From Ectopseudomonas composti (GTDB taxonomy: Bacteria; Pseudomonadota; Gammaproteobacteria; Pseudomonadales; Pseudomonadaceae), in the NCBI RefSeq assembly GCF_900115475.1, contig NZ_FOWP01000016.1, positions 1-64,000 on the forward strand: DNA of 64,000 nucleotides. Direction: 5' to 3'. This document shows, piece after piece, positions 17,257 to 25,831 of this stretch (position 1 is its first letter; the number at the start of each line of letters is the position of its first letter). Below the pieces are notes generated by a model. It saw nothing but the letters and a program-made list of their open reading frames with translations. It did not search any database and was not told the DNA's origin. A program made the translations under genes and the position numbers.

Positions 17257-18555
17257 ATGCGTGTTCTGGTTCTCGGCAGCGGTGTGATTGGTACCGCCAG
17301 TGCTTACTACCTTGCCCGTCAGGGCTTCGAGGTGGTGGTGGTCGACCGTCAGAACGGCCCGGCGCTGGAAACCAGCTTTGCCAACGCCGGCCAGGTCTCC
17401 CCGGGCTACGCGTCGCCCTGGGCCGCGCCGGGCGTACCGCTGAAAGCCATCAAGTGGCTGTTGCAGAAGCACGCCCCGCTGGCGATCAAGGCCACTGGCG
17501 ATGTCGACCAATACCTGTGGATGGCGCAGATGCTGCGCAACTGCACCGCCAGCCGCTATGCGATCAACAAGGAGCGCATGGTGCGCCTGTCCGAGTACAG
17601 CCGCGACTGCCTCGACGAGCTGCGCGCCGAGACCGGCATCGCCTATGAAGGCCGCCAACTCGGCACCACCCAGCTGTTCCGCACCCAGGCCCAGGTCGAT
17701 GCTGCCGCCAAGGACATCGCCGTGCTGGAAGCGTCCGGCGTCCCCTTCGAGCTGCTCGACCGCGATGGCATCGCCCGCGTCGAGCCGGCCCTGGCTGGCG
17801 TCAAGCACAAGCTGGCCGGCGCCCTGCGCCTGCCCAACGATCAGACCGGCGACTGCCAGATGTTCACCACCAAGCTGGCGGACATGGCCAAGGCGCTGGG
17901 TGTCGAGTTCCGCTTCGGCCAGAACATCCAACGCCTGGACGCCGTCGGTGATCACATCAATGGCGTGTGGATCGACGGCAAGCTGGAAACCGCCGACCGC
18001 TACGTACTTGCCCTCGGCAGCTACAGTCCGCAACTGCTCAAGCCGCTGGGCATTCGTGCTCCGGTTTACCCGCTCAAGGGCTACTCGCTGACCGTGCCGA
18101 TCACCAATCCGGAAATGGCGCCGAACTCGACCATTCTCGACGAGACTTACAAGGTCGCCATCACCCGTTTCGATGGCCGCATCCGCGTCGGTGGCATGGC
18201 TGAGATCGCCGGTTTCGACCTGTCGCTCAACCCGCGTCGTCGCGAAACCCTGGAAATGATCACCTCCGACCTCTATCCGGAAGGCGGCGATCTGCAGCGC
18301 GCCGACTTCTGGACCGGCCTGCGGCCGGCCACGCCCGATGGCACACCTATCGTGGGCGGCACCGCGTTCCGCAACCTGTTCCTCAACACCGGTCACGGCA
18401 CCCTGGGCTGGACCATGGCATGTGGCTCCGGTCGTCTGCTTGCCGACGTGATGGCCAACAAGCGTCCGCAGATCAGTGCCGACGGCCTGGATATCTCGCG
18501 TTACTCGCGCAAGGCGCGTGAAGTCCAGAGCGCCCCGCAGCCGCTGCGCACCTGA
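17257..18555 (+). CDS. dadA: D-amino-acid dehydrogenase small subunit
   Basis: 432 aa FAD enzyme of the inner membrane that oxidises D-alanine and other D-amino acids to 2-oxo acids and passes electrons to the respiratory chain. The first residues MRVLVLGSGVIGTASAYYLA are the FAD-binding GxGxxG motif; ETSFANAGQVSPGYASPWA and the C-terminal NTGHGTLGWTMACGSG are DadA hallmarks. GGGGAGA precedes the ATG. The 156-bp gap to dadR should contain Lrp-type binding sites. Followed by ridA and dadX. Confidence 0.96.
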   Translation: MRVLVLGSGVIGTASAYYLARQGFEVVVVDRQNGPALETSFANAGQVSPGYASPWAAPGVPLKAIKWLLQKHAPLAIKATGDVDQYLWMAQMLRNCTASRYAINKERMVRLSEYSRDCLDELRAETGIAYEGRQLGTTQLFRTQAQVDAAAKDIAVLEASGVPFELLDRDGIARVEPALAGVKHKLAGALRLPNDQTGDCQMFTTKLADMAKALGVEFRFGQNIQRLDAVGDHINGVWIDGKLETADRYVLALGSYSPQLLKPLGIRAPVYPLKGYSLTVPITNPEMAPNSTILDETYKVAITRFDGRIRVGGMAEIAGFDLSLNPRRRETLEMITSDLYPEGGDLQRADFWTGLRPATPDGTPIVGGTAFRNLFLNTGHGTLGWTMACGSGRLLADVMANKRPQISADGLDISRYSRKAREVQSAPQPLRT

Positions 18556-18594
18556 TAGCCTTCGCGCTTTCGCAATTCAAGGAGCTTTACCCCT

Positions 18595-18942
18595 ATGTCG
18601 ATCCAGCGCCTGCATGTGGCCAAACGCTACAGCGAAGTGGTGATCCACAACGGCACGATCTACCTCGCCGGCCAGTTGGCCGATGACTTCGACGGTGACA
18701 TCCGCGAGCAGACCCGCCAGACCCTGACCAACATCGACAAGATGCTGGCCGAGGGTGGCAGCGACAAGAGCAAGATCCTCTCGCTGACCATCTTCATCAA
18801 GGACATGGCCGACTACGACGGCCTCAACGCCGAGTACGACGCCTGGGTTGCCGACGGCCATGCGCCGGCCCGTGCCTGTGTCGAGGCGAAGATGTACAAG
18901 CCCGAAGTGTTGGTGGAAATGTGTGTGGTGGCTGCCGTCTGA
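18595..18942 (+). CDS. RidA-family protein (imine/enamine deaminase type)
   Basis: 115 aa, start behind AAGGAGC. The RidA/YjgF fold is visible in YSEVVIHNGTIYLAGQLADD, TLTNIDKMLAEGGSDKSKI and the C-terminal PARACVEAKM with the conserved Arg. RidA proteins hydrolyse reactive imines and enamines formed by PLP and flavin enzymes. Sitting 39 bp after dadA, before the alanine racemase, it probably clears the 2-iminopropionate that DadA makes. Confidence 0.9.
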   Translation: MSIQRLHVAKRYSEVVIHNGTIYLAGQLADDFDGDIREQTRQTLTNIDKMLAEGGSDKSKILSLTIFIKDMADYDGLNAEYDAWVADGHAPARACVEAKMYKPEVLVEMCVVAAV

Positions 18943-18975
18943 GGTGGCCATAGCCTCTATTTGTGTTGGCTTTTC

Positions 18976-19002
18976 ACCCGGCTCCCCCGCCGGGTTTTTT
19001 TT
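18976..19002 (+). terminator. Rho-independent terminator after ridA
   Basis: Stem ACCCGGC/GCCGGGT with a 6-nt loop and an 8-nt T run. It separates dadA-ridA from dadX, which may therefore depend on readthrough or its own promoter. Confidence 0.88.
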
Positions 19003-19022
19003 GAGTGACGACCTACCTGCAT

Positions 19023-19082
19023 GTAGCCCGGATGCAAACCGGGAGCCTCTGCCGGCATGGCCCCGGATTACATCCGGGCTAC
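19023..19082. repeat. Palindromic repeat, GTAGCCCGGATG family
   Basis: 12-bp arms GTAGCCCGGATG and CATCCGGGCTAC enclose 36 bp with further CCGGG pairing. A related copy lies at 29778-29838. Dispersed intergenic element. Confidence 0.75.
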
Positions 19083-19113
19083 CCAAACATGAACGATTGA
19101 GAAATAGCGAACC

Positions 19114-20187
19114 ATGCGTCCTGCCCGTGCCCTGATCGACCTCGATGCGCTGCGTCACAACTACCGCCTGGCCCGTGAAGTGAGCGGTGCTCGCGCCCTC
19201 GCCGTGGTCAAGGCCGATGCTTATGGGCATGGGGCGGTGCGTTGCGCGCAGGCACTCGAAGGCGAGGCCGATGGCTTTGCCGTGGCCTGTATCGAAGAGG
19301 CGCTGGTATTGCGCGAAGCGGGCGTTCGCGCGCCGATCCTCCTGCTCGAAGGCTTCTTCGAGGCTGATGAGCTGACGCTGATCGACCAGCATGACCTGTG
19401 GTGCGTGGCGCATGCGCAGTGGCAGATCGAGGCCATCGAGCAGGCGCAACTGAGCAAGCCGCTGACCGTCTGGCTCAAGCTCGACAGCGGCATGCACCGC
19501 GTTGGTTTGCATCCGGCCGATTACCAGGCCGCCTATCGGCGTCTGCTGGCCAGCGGCAAGGTCAGCAAGATCGTGCTGATGAGTCACTTCGCCCGCGCCG
19601 ACGAGCCCGAGTGCGAGCGCACCAGCGAGCAACTGGCGGTGTTCCTGCAGGCGCGTGAAGGTCTCAGCGCCGAGGTCAGCCTGCGCAATTCGCCGGCCGT
19701 GCTCGGCTGGCCACAGGTGCCCAGCGACTGGGTCCGCCCCGGCATCATGCTCTATGGCGCCACGCCGTTTGAGCAGGCTCAGGAGCACGCCGCGCTTCTG
19801 CGCCCGGTGATGACCCTGGAATCGAAGGTCATCAGCGTGCGTGAGCTGCCGGCCGGTGAACCGGTGGGTTATGGCGCGCGCTTCGTGGCCGAAAGACCGA
19901 CGCGCGTCGGCGTGGTCGCCATGGGCTATGCCGACGGCTATCCGCGTCATGCGCCGACCGGCACGCCCGTGATGGTGGACGGCCAACTGACCCGGCTGAT
20001 CGGCCGCGTGTCGATGGACATGCTTACCGTCGACCTCACCGATCTGCCGCAAAGCGGTCTCGGCAGCCGCGTTGAGCTCTGGGGCAAGCAGGTGCTGGCC
20101 AGCGATGTGGCCGCGGCTGCTGGCAGCATCCCCTACCAGATCTTCTGCAACCTGCGGCGGGTGCCGCTGCACTATCTCGGCAATTGA
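19114..20187 (+). CDS. dadX: Catabolic alanine racemase
   Basis: 357 aa PLP enzyme interconverting L- and D-alanine; it feeds D-alanine to DadA and can also supply peptidoglycan synthesis. The PLP lysine is Lys33 in AVVKADAYGHG, with the fold-type-III barrel residues LKLDSGMHRVG, SLRNSPAVLG and the C-terminal domain catalytic Tyr in GYGARF. Ribosome-binding site weak. The dadA-ridA-dadX order marks it as the catabolic dadX rather than the biosynthetic alr. Confidence 0.94.
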   Translation: MRPARALIDLDALRHNYRLAREVSGARALAVVKADAYGHGAVRCAQALEGEADGFAVACIEEALVLREAGVRAPILLLEGFFEADELTLIDQHDLWCVAHAQWQIEAIEQAQLSKPLTVWLKLDSGMHRVGLHPADYQAAYRRLLASGKVSKIVLMSHFARADEPECERTSEQLAVFLQAREGLSAEVSLRNSPAVLGWPQVPSDWVRPGIMLYGATPFEQAQEHAALLRPVMTLESKVISVRELPAGEPVGYGARFVAERPTRVGVVAMGYADGYPRHAPTGTPVMVDGQLTRLIGRVSMDMLTVDLTDLPQSGLGSRVELWGKQVLASDVAAAAGSIPYQIFCNLRRVPLHYLGN

Positions 20188-20381
20188 ACCCGGCTCGGAT
20201 GGTTGCTTGCGCTGTGCATCCCACGGCGCGCCTATTGCTGACTCGCACAGTCTAATCCGCGGCTTTTCGAAAGAGGGGGCTCGCCGTGTAAGCGAAGGGT
20301 GAACGCAAGTGTTGTAAATTCCGAACGCTATGCCATGATACGGACACTTTTCCGTCTCATATCCCAAGGGGGATTCCAGCA

Positions 20382-20930
20382 TTGGACGTCGGCGTTCGAC
20401 TGCAATCGATTCGTAAGCTCAAAGGTCTATCCCAGCGTGAACTCGCCAAGCGGGCGGGCGTCACCAATAGCACCATTTCCATGATCGAGAAGAACAGCGT
20501 GAGCCCCTCGATCAGCTCGTTGAAAAAGGTGCTCAGCGGCATTCCCATGTCGCTGGTGGAATTCTTCTCGCTCGACATGGAGCAGGAGAACCAGATTCAG
20601 GTGGTCTATCGGGCCTCCGAGCTGACCGATATCTGCAGCGGCGCCATCACCATGAAGCTGATCGGCAAGGCTCATCCGAGCCGCGCCATCTCCTTCCTCG
20701 ACGAGACCTATCCGGCCGGTACCGACACGGGTGACGAGATGTATGCCCACGAAGGAGAGGAAGCCGGCATGCTGGTCGAGGGTAAGTTGGAGCTGACCGT
20801 CGGCAACGAGGTGTTCGTCCTCGAGCCGGGCGACAGTTACTACTTCGAGAGCAGCAAGCCGCACCGCTTCCGCAACCCGTTCGATGTGCCGGCGCGCCTG
20901 ATCAGCGCCACCACTCCGGCGAACTTTTAA
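20382..20930 (+). CDS. pauR: XRE-cupin repressor PauR-like (polyamine utilisation)
   Basis: 182 aa from a TTG start with a GGGGG stretch upstream. Residues 1-65 are an XRE helix-turn-helix (IRKLKGLSQRELAKRAGVTNSTISMIE); residues about 105-175 are a cupin (HEGEEAGMLVEGKLELTVG, PGDSYYFESSKPHRFRNP). This is the PuuR/PauR layout, a repressor of putrescine and other polyamine catabolic genes that is released by polyamines. Location after dadX agrees with Pseudomonas gene order, and its likely targets include kauB, puuB-like genes and gabDT in this same window. Confidence 0.88.
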   Translation: MDVGVRLQSIRKLKGLSQRELAKRAGVTNSTISMIEKNSVSPSISSLKKVLSGIPMSLVEFFSLDMEQENQIQVVYRASELTDICSGAITMKLIGKAHPSRAISFLDETYPAGTDTGDEMYAHEGEEAGMLVEGKLELTVGNEVFVLEPGDSYYFESSKPHRFRNPFDVPARLISATTPANF

Positions 20931-21074
20931 GCACTGCAAGCCCCTTCCCTGGCGGTGGGGGCGTTCGCCGATTCGCCAACTCGTCGAGCGTCAGCCTGCT
21001 GTCAGGGCGCTAGACTGGCGCGCTTTCTCAATGGATTAGCCCGGTTTCGTCCGGCATGGCAAGGAGCCTGCAGC

Positions 21075-21614
21075 ATGGCAGCCAGCAACAAGTGGTTGAT
21101 GTCGTCGTTCGCCTATTACCTGGATTTCTTCACCGTCCCACTGCTGTTCGTGGGTGCTTTGCTGTTGGGGCCGGTGTTGCTCTGGCAGGTCGCGGCCGGT
21201 GTGCTGATCTGGAGTTTCGTCGAATATGCCATGCATCGTTTTCTGTTCCACGCGCTGTACCGGCGTGAGCATTGGACGCATCACCTCGACGTCCTGGCCC
21301 TGATCGGCATATCCAGCTGGAAGACCACGGCGACCTTCATCGTGCTGCTCGTCCTGTTCCAGGTACTGAACCTGACTTCCCTGATCGCGGGGGTGATGCT
21401 CGGCTATCTGGCCTACATCTCGCTGCATTACGTCATGCATCGCCCCCAACACCCTCTCTACCGGCTCATGCCCGGTTTGGTGAGCAACCATGATCTGCAC
21501 CATCAGCGCGGTGTGGAAAAGAATTTCGGCGTTTCCTCTCCGCTCTGGGATCATGTTTTCGGGACCTACGTGCGGGTGCGAAACGACGCGCTCACGGAAG
21601 GCGTGAAGAGCTGA
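21075..21614 (+). CDS. Fatty-acid hydroxylase/sterol desaturase superfamily membrane protein
   Basis: 179 aa, start at 21075 with AAGGAG upstream. Four hydrophobic helices alternate with histidine clusters EYAMHRFLFH, HWTHHLD, HYVMHRP and NHDLHHQRG, the eight-histidine di-iron pattern of the superfamily. Such enzymes hydroxylate or desaturate lipids or carotenoids in the membrane. The substrate is unknown. It stands alone between pauR and cytochrome c5. Confidence 0.85.
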   Translation: MAASNKWLMSSFAYYLDFFTVPLLFVGALLLGPVLLWQVAAGVLIWSFVEYAMHRFLFHALYRREHWTHHLDVLALIGISSWKTTATFIVLLVLFQVLNLTSLIAGVMLGYLAYISLHYVMHRPQHPLYRLMPGLVSNHDLHHQRGVEKNFGVSSPLWDHVFGTYVRVRNDALTEGVKS

Positions 21615-21752
21615 GCGGGCTACGCTGTTATCGTTGGCGCAAATAACCCTGCGACAATATGGGTTGTTTCGGCCAGGCCCGCTTGCCGTTATACTGTCGC
21701 CCGCTCGCGAAACCGTGGCCGCGGGCGTGACTAGCCACGAAGAGGGTGTACC

Positions 21753-22175
21753 GTGAATCTGATGAAGAAAATGCTGGCAGCTCCGGCTGTCGTATTGGCC
21801 CTGTGGGCAGTGACTGCTCAGGCCACGACCGATGACGCCATCGCCGAGCGCCTCAAGCCGGTCGGTGACGTGTGCATCATGGGCGAAGAGTGCAAGGGCG
21901 TGGAAACCGTCGCTGCATCCGCCGGTGGTGGTGCGCGTAGCGCTGACGACATCATCGCCAAGCACTGCAACGCCTGCCATGGCGCTGGCGTACTGGGCGC
22001 ACCGAAAATCGGTGACACCGCTGCCTGGAAAGACCGCGCCGATCACCAGGGCGGCCTTGATGGCATCCTGGCCAAGGCCATCTCCGGTATCAACGCCATG
22101 CCGCCGAAAGGCACCTGCGCGGATTGCTCGGACGACGAACTGCTCGAAGCGATCAAGAAGATGTCCGGTCTGTAA
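21753..22175 (+). CDS. cycB: Cytochrome c5
   Basis: 140 aa, GTG start (an ATG three codons later is possible). A signal peptide (MKKMLAAPAVVLALWAV, cleavage after AQA) exports it. The haem-binding CNACH (Cys72, Cys75, His76) and axial Met in NAMPPKGTCADC define a class-I monohaem cytochrome c of the c5 type, a periplasmic electron carrier. Two extra cysteine pairs (CIMGEEC, CADC) are usual for c5. Ends in a strong terminator. Confidence 0.92.
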   Translation: MNLMKKMLAAPAVVLALWAVTAQATTDDAIAERLKPVGDVCIMGEECKGVETVAASAGGGARSADDIIAKHCNACHGAGVLGAPKIGDTAAWKDRADHQGGLDGILAKAISGINAMPPKGTCADCSDDELLEAIKKMSGL

Positions 22176-22192
22176 GACTCGCCTCTTCCCTG

Positions 22193-22219
22193 AAAAAACC
22201 GCCCTCTGGGCGGTTTTTT
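22193..22219 (+). terminator. Rho-independent terminator after cycB
   Basis: AAAAAACCGCCC, short loop, GGGCGGTTTTTT. Confidence 0.9.
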
Positions 22220-22300
22220 GTTTATGGCGGGGGCATGCAACCATGCTGGCGGCTATACAGTCCAAGCAGCATTCGTCATGGATGTCGCGAGGAGCGCCAG

Positions 22301-24433
22301 ATGCCGCACGCCTGTACCCTCGAACAAGCTGTCGACCGCGTACTGAGCGAGATCGACGGGCCGATTCACCTGGGTCTGCCACTGGGCCTGGGCAAGCCCA
22401 ATCGCTGGGTCAACGCGCTCTATGCCCGCGTGCGGCAGATGCCCGAGCGGCAGCTGACCATCTACACCGCACTGTGCCTGGCGCGCCCGCGTGCCGCGCA
22501 GGACCTGCAGCGACGCTTTCTCGAGCCCTTTGTCGAGCGGGTCTACGGCGATTATCCCGAGCTGGATTTCCTCGCCGATCTGCACGCTGGCAGCCTACCC
22601 GCGAACGTACGCGTCGAGCAGTTCTTCTTCCAGCCGGGCAGCCTGCTCGAATGCGAGCCGGCGCAGCAGGACTACATCAGCAGCAACTACAGCCATGTCG
22701 CCCGCGACCTCAACGCCAAGGGCCTGAACCTGGTCGCTCAACTGGTCGCTGCCGACGCCGCGCAGCCCGAGCACTTCAGTTTGAGCTGCAACCCCGACGT
22801 GACGCTCGACCTGCTGCCGCTGCTGGACAAGCGCCGTGAGGCTGGCGAGACCGTGCTCAGCGTCGCCCAGATCCACAGCGACCTGCCCTACATGAGCGGG
22901 GATGCCCATGTTCCGCGCGATACCTTCGATATTCATATCGTCGAGGACGAGTGCACGACGCTGTTCTCCACGCCAAACATGCCGGTGACCCAGCAGGATC
23001 ACTGCATCGGCCTGCTCGCCAGCACCCTGGTGCGTGACGGCGGCACCCTGCAGATCGGTATCGGCGCGATGGGCGATGCGTTGGCGTCGGCGCTGATGGC
23101 CAGGCAGGACGACAATGACCGCTACCGCACGTTGTTGCAGGCGCTGGGCGCCGAGGCGTGGGCAGGCGAGATTGCCGCCAGTGGCGACCTCGCGCCGCTG
23201 GAGCAAGGCCTGTATGGCTGCAGTGAAATGTTCGTCAACGGCCTGCTGGCGCTGGCCGAGGTCGGATTGCTGCGCCGTCGGGTCTACGCCGATCTGCGTC
23301 TGCAACGTCTGGCTGACAGCGGAGCCCTGGATGACCAGGGCCGGCCCCATAGCATGCAGGCTCTGCTGGATGCGGGCCTGGCGGCTGAGCTGCAGCCCAG
23401 CGACCTGGCCTGGCTGTGCGACAGCGGCCTGCTATGCGGCGAAATGCGGCTGGAGCAGGGCGAGTTGTGCCTGCCCGACGGTGGCCGGGTGACGGCTGAC
23501 CTGAGCGACCCACGCACGCAGGCACGGCTGAATGATTATCTGGGGCAGGCTGAGGGCGGCGTGGTGCTGCATGGCGGCTTCTTCCTCGGCCCGGAAAGCT
23601 TCTACCAGCGCCTGCGCGAGCTGGACGAGGCCGAGCGGCAGCGCTTCGCCATGACTGGCATTCGCTACATCAACGAGCTGTACCGCCAGGAGGAACTCAA
23701 GCGCCTGCAGCGCCGCGATGCGCGCTTCATCAACACGGTATTCACCATGACCCTGCTCGGTGCAGGCGTGGCCGATCAGCTCGAGGATGGCCGCGTACTC
23801 AGCGGCGTTGGCGGGCAGTACAACTTCGTCGCTCAGGCCCATGCACTGGACGACGCACGCTCGATCCTGCTGCTACGCAGCTGGCGCGAGTCGGACGGTG
23901 AGGTGAGTTCGAACATCGTCTGGGAATATGGCCACGCCACCATCCCTCGACACCTGCGCGACATCGTGGTCACCGAGTACGGCATCGCCGAGCTGCGCGG
24001 CAAGACCGACGCCCAGGTGATCGAGGCGCTGCTCAAGATCAGCGATTCACGCTTCCAGAACGAGCTGATCGAGCAGGCGCAGCAGGCTGGCAAGCTGCCG
24101 ATGGATTTTCGGCTCGACGAGCGCTTCGGCAACAACCTGCCCGAACGCCTGCAAGCGCTGTGCGCGGAGCATTCATCGTTGTTCGCCGAATACCCGCTGG
24201 GCAGCGACTTCAGTGCGGTGGAGCGGGATCTGCTGCGGGCGCTGACCTGGCTCAAGAGCAAGCTGCGCCTGACCGAGGTGCTGGAGCTGGGTAAGGCCAC
24301 GCTCGATGCGCCAGAGCCGGCGGCCTACCCCGAGCACCTGCGGCGCATGAGCCTGGAAGCACCGGACGGTGTGCGTGAGGCCCTGTACCAGCGCCTGCTG
24401 CTGGCTGGCCTGCAGGCCAGCGCATCGTCGTAG
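22301..24433 (+). CDS. Acetyl-CoA hydrolase/transferase-family protein
   Basis: 710 aa from the ATG at 22301 (GAGGAGCG upstream); longer frames read through the terminator and are rejected. The last third has the acetyl-CoA hydrolase C-terminal domain: LLGAGVADQLEDGRVLSGVG, GQYNFVAQAHAL, the Glu-containing NIVWEYGHATIPRHLRDIV and TEYGIAELRGKTD. It would cleave or transfer CoA thioesters. The N-terminal two-thirds is longer and more diverged than in bona fide acetate CoA-transferases, so the substrate is open. Apparently monocistronic. Confidence 0.82.
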   Translation: MPHACTLEQAVDRVLSEIDGPIHLGLPLGLGKPNRWVNALYARVRQMPERQLTIYTALCLARPRAAQDLQRRFLEPFVERVYGDYPELDFLADLHAGSLPANVRVEQFFFQPGSLLECEPAQQDYISSNYSHVARDLNAKGLNLVAQLVAADAAQPEHFSLSCNPDVTLDLLPLLDKRREAGETVLSVAQIHSDLPYMSGDAHVPRDTFDIHIVEDECTTLFSTPNMPVTQQDHCIGLLASTLVRDGGTLQIGIGAMGDALASALMARQDDNDRYRTLLQALGAEAWAGEIAASGDLAPLEQGLYGCSEMFVNGLLALAEVGLLRRRVYADLRLQRLADSGALDDQGRPHSMQALLDAGLAAELQPSDLAWLCDSGLLCGEMRLEQGELCLPDGGRVTADLSDPRTQARLNDYLGQAEGGVVLHGGFFLGPESFYQRLRELDEAERQRFAMTGIRYINELYRQEELKRLQRRDARFINTVFTMTLLGAGVADQLEDGRVLSGVGGQYNFVAQAHALDDARSILLLRSWRESDGEVSSNIVWEYGHATIPRHLRDIVVTEYGIAELRGKTDAQVIEALLKISDSRFQNELIEQAQQAGKLPMDFRLDERFGNNLPERLQALCAEHSSLFAEYPLGSDFSAVERDLLRALTWLKSKLRLTEVLELGKATLDAPEPAAYPEHLRRMSLEAPDGVREALYQRLLLAGLQASASS

Positions 24434-24457
24434 GGTGCGCGGGGCCGTACGCAGCGT

Positions 24458-25030
24458 TTAATCGAGAAAGCGCACCTGGCCGTTTTCCAGCGCGGCGACG
24501 CGGGCCAGCGACTCGACGCGGTAGCCTTCGCTCTGCAGCAGGTTGCGGCCGTCCTGGAAGGACTTCTCGATGACGATGCCGATACCGGCAACCTCGGCGC
24601 CGGCCTGCTGGATCAGGTCGATCAGCGCCTTGGCGGCATGGCCGTTGGCGAGGAAGTCATCGATGACCAGCACACGGTCGGCTGCAGTCAGATGGCGTGC
24701 GGAGATGGCGATGGTGCTTTCGGTCTGCTTGGTGAAGGAGAACACCTTGGAGATCAGCAGGTCGTCCTTGAGCGTCAGCGACTGGAACTTGCGCGCGAAG
24801 ATCACCGGGATGCCCAGTTCCAGGCCGGCCATTACCGCCGGGGCGATGCCCGAGGCCTCGATGGTGACGATTTTGGTGATGCCCTGACCGGCGAAACGCT
24901 GGGCGAATTCATGGCCGATCTTCTGCATCAGCGCCGGATCGATCTGGTGATTGAGGAACGCGTCGACCTTGAGCACTTGCTCCGACAGCACGATGCCTTC
25001 TTCGCGAATCTTCTGTTTCAGCGCTTCCAC
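24458..25030 (-). CDS. xpt: Xanthine phosphoribosyltransferase
   Basis: 190 aa, GTG start with AGGAC upstream. It converts xanthine and PRPP to XMP in purine salvage. The PRPP-binding loop is VLVIDDFLANGHAAKALIDL; IVTIEASGIAPAV and LNHQIDPALMQKIG match the Xpt type rather than other PRTases. The neighbouring rep gene and the order seen in other Pseudomonas support the name. No purine riboswitch is obvious upstream. Confidence 0.93.
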   Translation of the reverse strand: MEALKQKIREEGIVLSEQVLKVDAFLNHQIDPALMQKIGHEFAQRFAGQGITKIVTIEASGIAPAVMAGLELGIPVIFARKFQSLTLKDDLLISKVFSFTKQTESTIAISARHLTAADRVLVIDDFLANGHAAKALIDLIQQAGAEVAGIGIVIEKSFQDGRNLLQSEGYRVESLARVAALENGQVRFLD

Positions 25031-25171
25031 GGTCGGTCCTCTGGGTTCAGCGTAAAAGCTGCGGATTTTCGCCCAAAAAGCCTTGGTTTGTGTAGTGAAA
25101 ACGCACGCTGGCCGACGTTCGTAATGGCTTGTCCGAGCGGACAGGTATTACGGCTGGTCGGGACGCGGCTG

Positions 25172-25654
25172 TCAGGCGTGTTTGTTCAGCCGCCGCAGGA
25201 TGTCCTTGGGAATGCCGCGCGTATCCAGCGGCAGCTTGTCCGGGGCGGGCTCCAGACCCAGTTCGTAGAGCCAGTTGAGCGCGTATTCGCGCAGTTGCTT
25301 GAGCTCGTAGGCCTGCCACTGTTCACGGATCGTCGCAAAGGCCTCGATCTCGTAGTCGAACGCACGCAGCGGCTTGCGCCCAGTCAGTGCCGCGCTGAGC
25401 AGTGGGTGGGCGTGTGGGTCATCGAGGGTGAACAGGAAGGACTCACGTATGGCCACGCGCTGCATGACGTCGAGGTTGGGAATCTGGGTGTAGCGATCCG
25501 GATCGAGTTCCACTTGCTGGCGCTCGTCGCTGTACGGGTCTTCCGCTGGCAGGGTCAGGACGCTGCCGCTTTCCAGGTCCAGCCAGTTTTCCTGCTGTTC
25601 ACGGCCGTTGATCAGCTGAACGAGGGCATCGAGGTCGAGCGTGAATGTGCGCAT
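25172..25654 (-). CDS. UPF0158-family protein
   Basis: 160 aa from the ATG at 25654, the point where the conserved N terminus MRTFTLDLDALVQ begins. The sequence holds the UPF0158 pattern (WLDLESGSVL, YTQIPNLDVMQRVAIRESFL, GRKPLRAFDYEIE, LNWLYELGLEP). Function unknown. It lies between xpt and rep in the same direction with gaps over 140 bp on each side, so it is probably transcribed alone. Confidence 0.8.
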   Translation of the reverse strand: MRTFTLDLDALVQLINGREQQENWLDLESGSVLTLPAEDPYSDERQQVELDPDRYTQIPNLDVMQRVAIRESFLFTLDDPHAHPLLSAALTGRKPLRAFDYEIEAFATIREQWQAYELKQLREYALNWLYELGLEPAPDKLPLDTRGIPKDILRRLNKHA

Positions 25655-25793
25655 GGTTTCAGCCCCTGTTTCTGAACGGTGTGTTCTTCTGACTGGCAAA
25701 TATGACGAGGGTGCCAGTGGCATTGAAGTGGTGGGCTTCAGCGGATTGAACAACCCGACCATACACCAGTCAGCCACGATCTCTGCGCGGTAG

Positions 25794-25811
25794 GGTGGGC
25801 TTCAGCCCACC
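25794..25811. repeat. Short palindrome downstream of rep
   Basis: GGTGGGCT, TC, AGCCCACC, preceded by GTAGG. It ends 20 bp from the rep stop codon and may act as its terminator; the GTAGGGTGGGC part resembles the dispersed GTAGGGTG repeats. Confidence 0.55.
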
Positions 25812-25831
25812 AGACAGCAGTACCGCTGGCC

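Noticed and set aside
16612..18396. 594-codon frame ending in the Lrp domain
   Set aside because: The first 430 codons run antisense through dadA; only the last 162 form the Lrp protein, so it is not a fusion.
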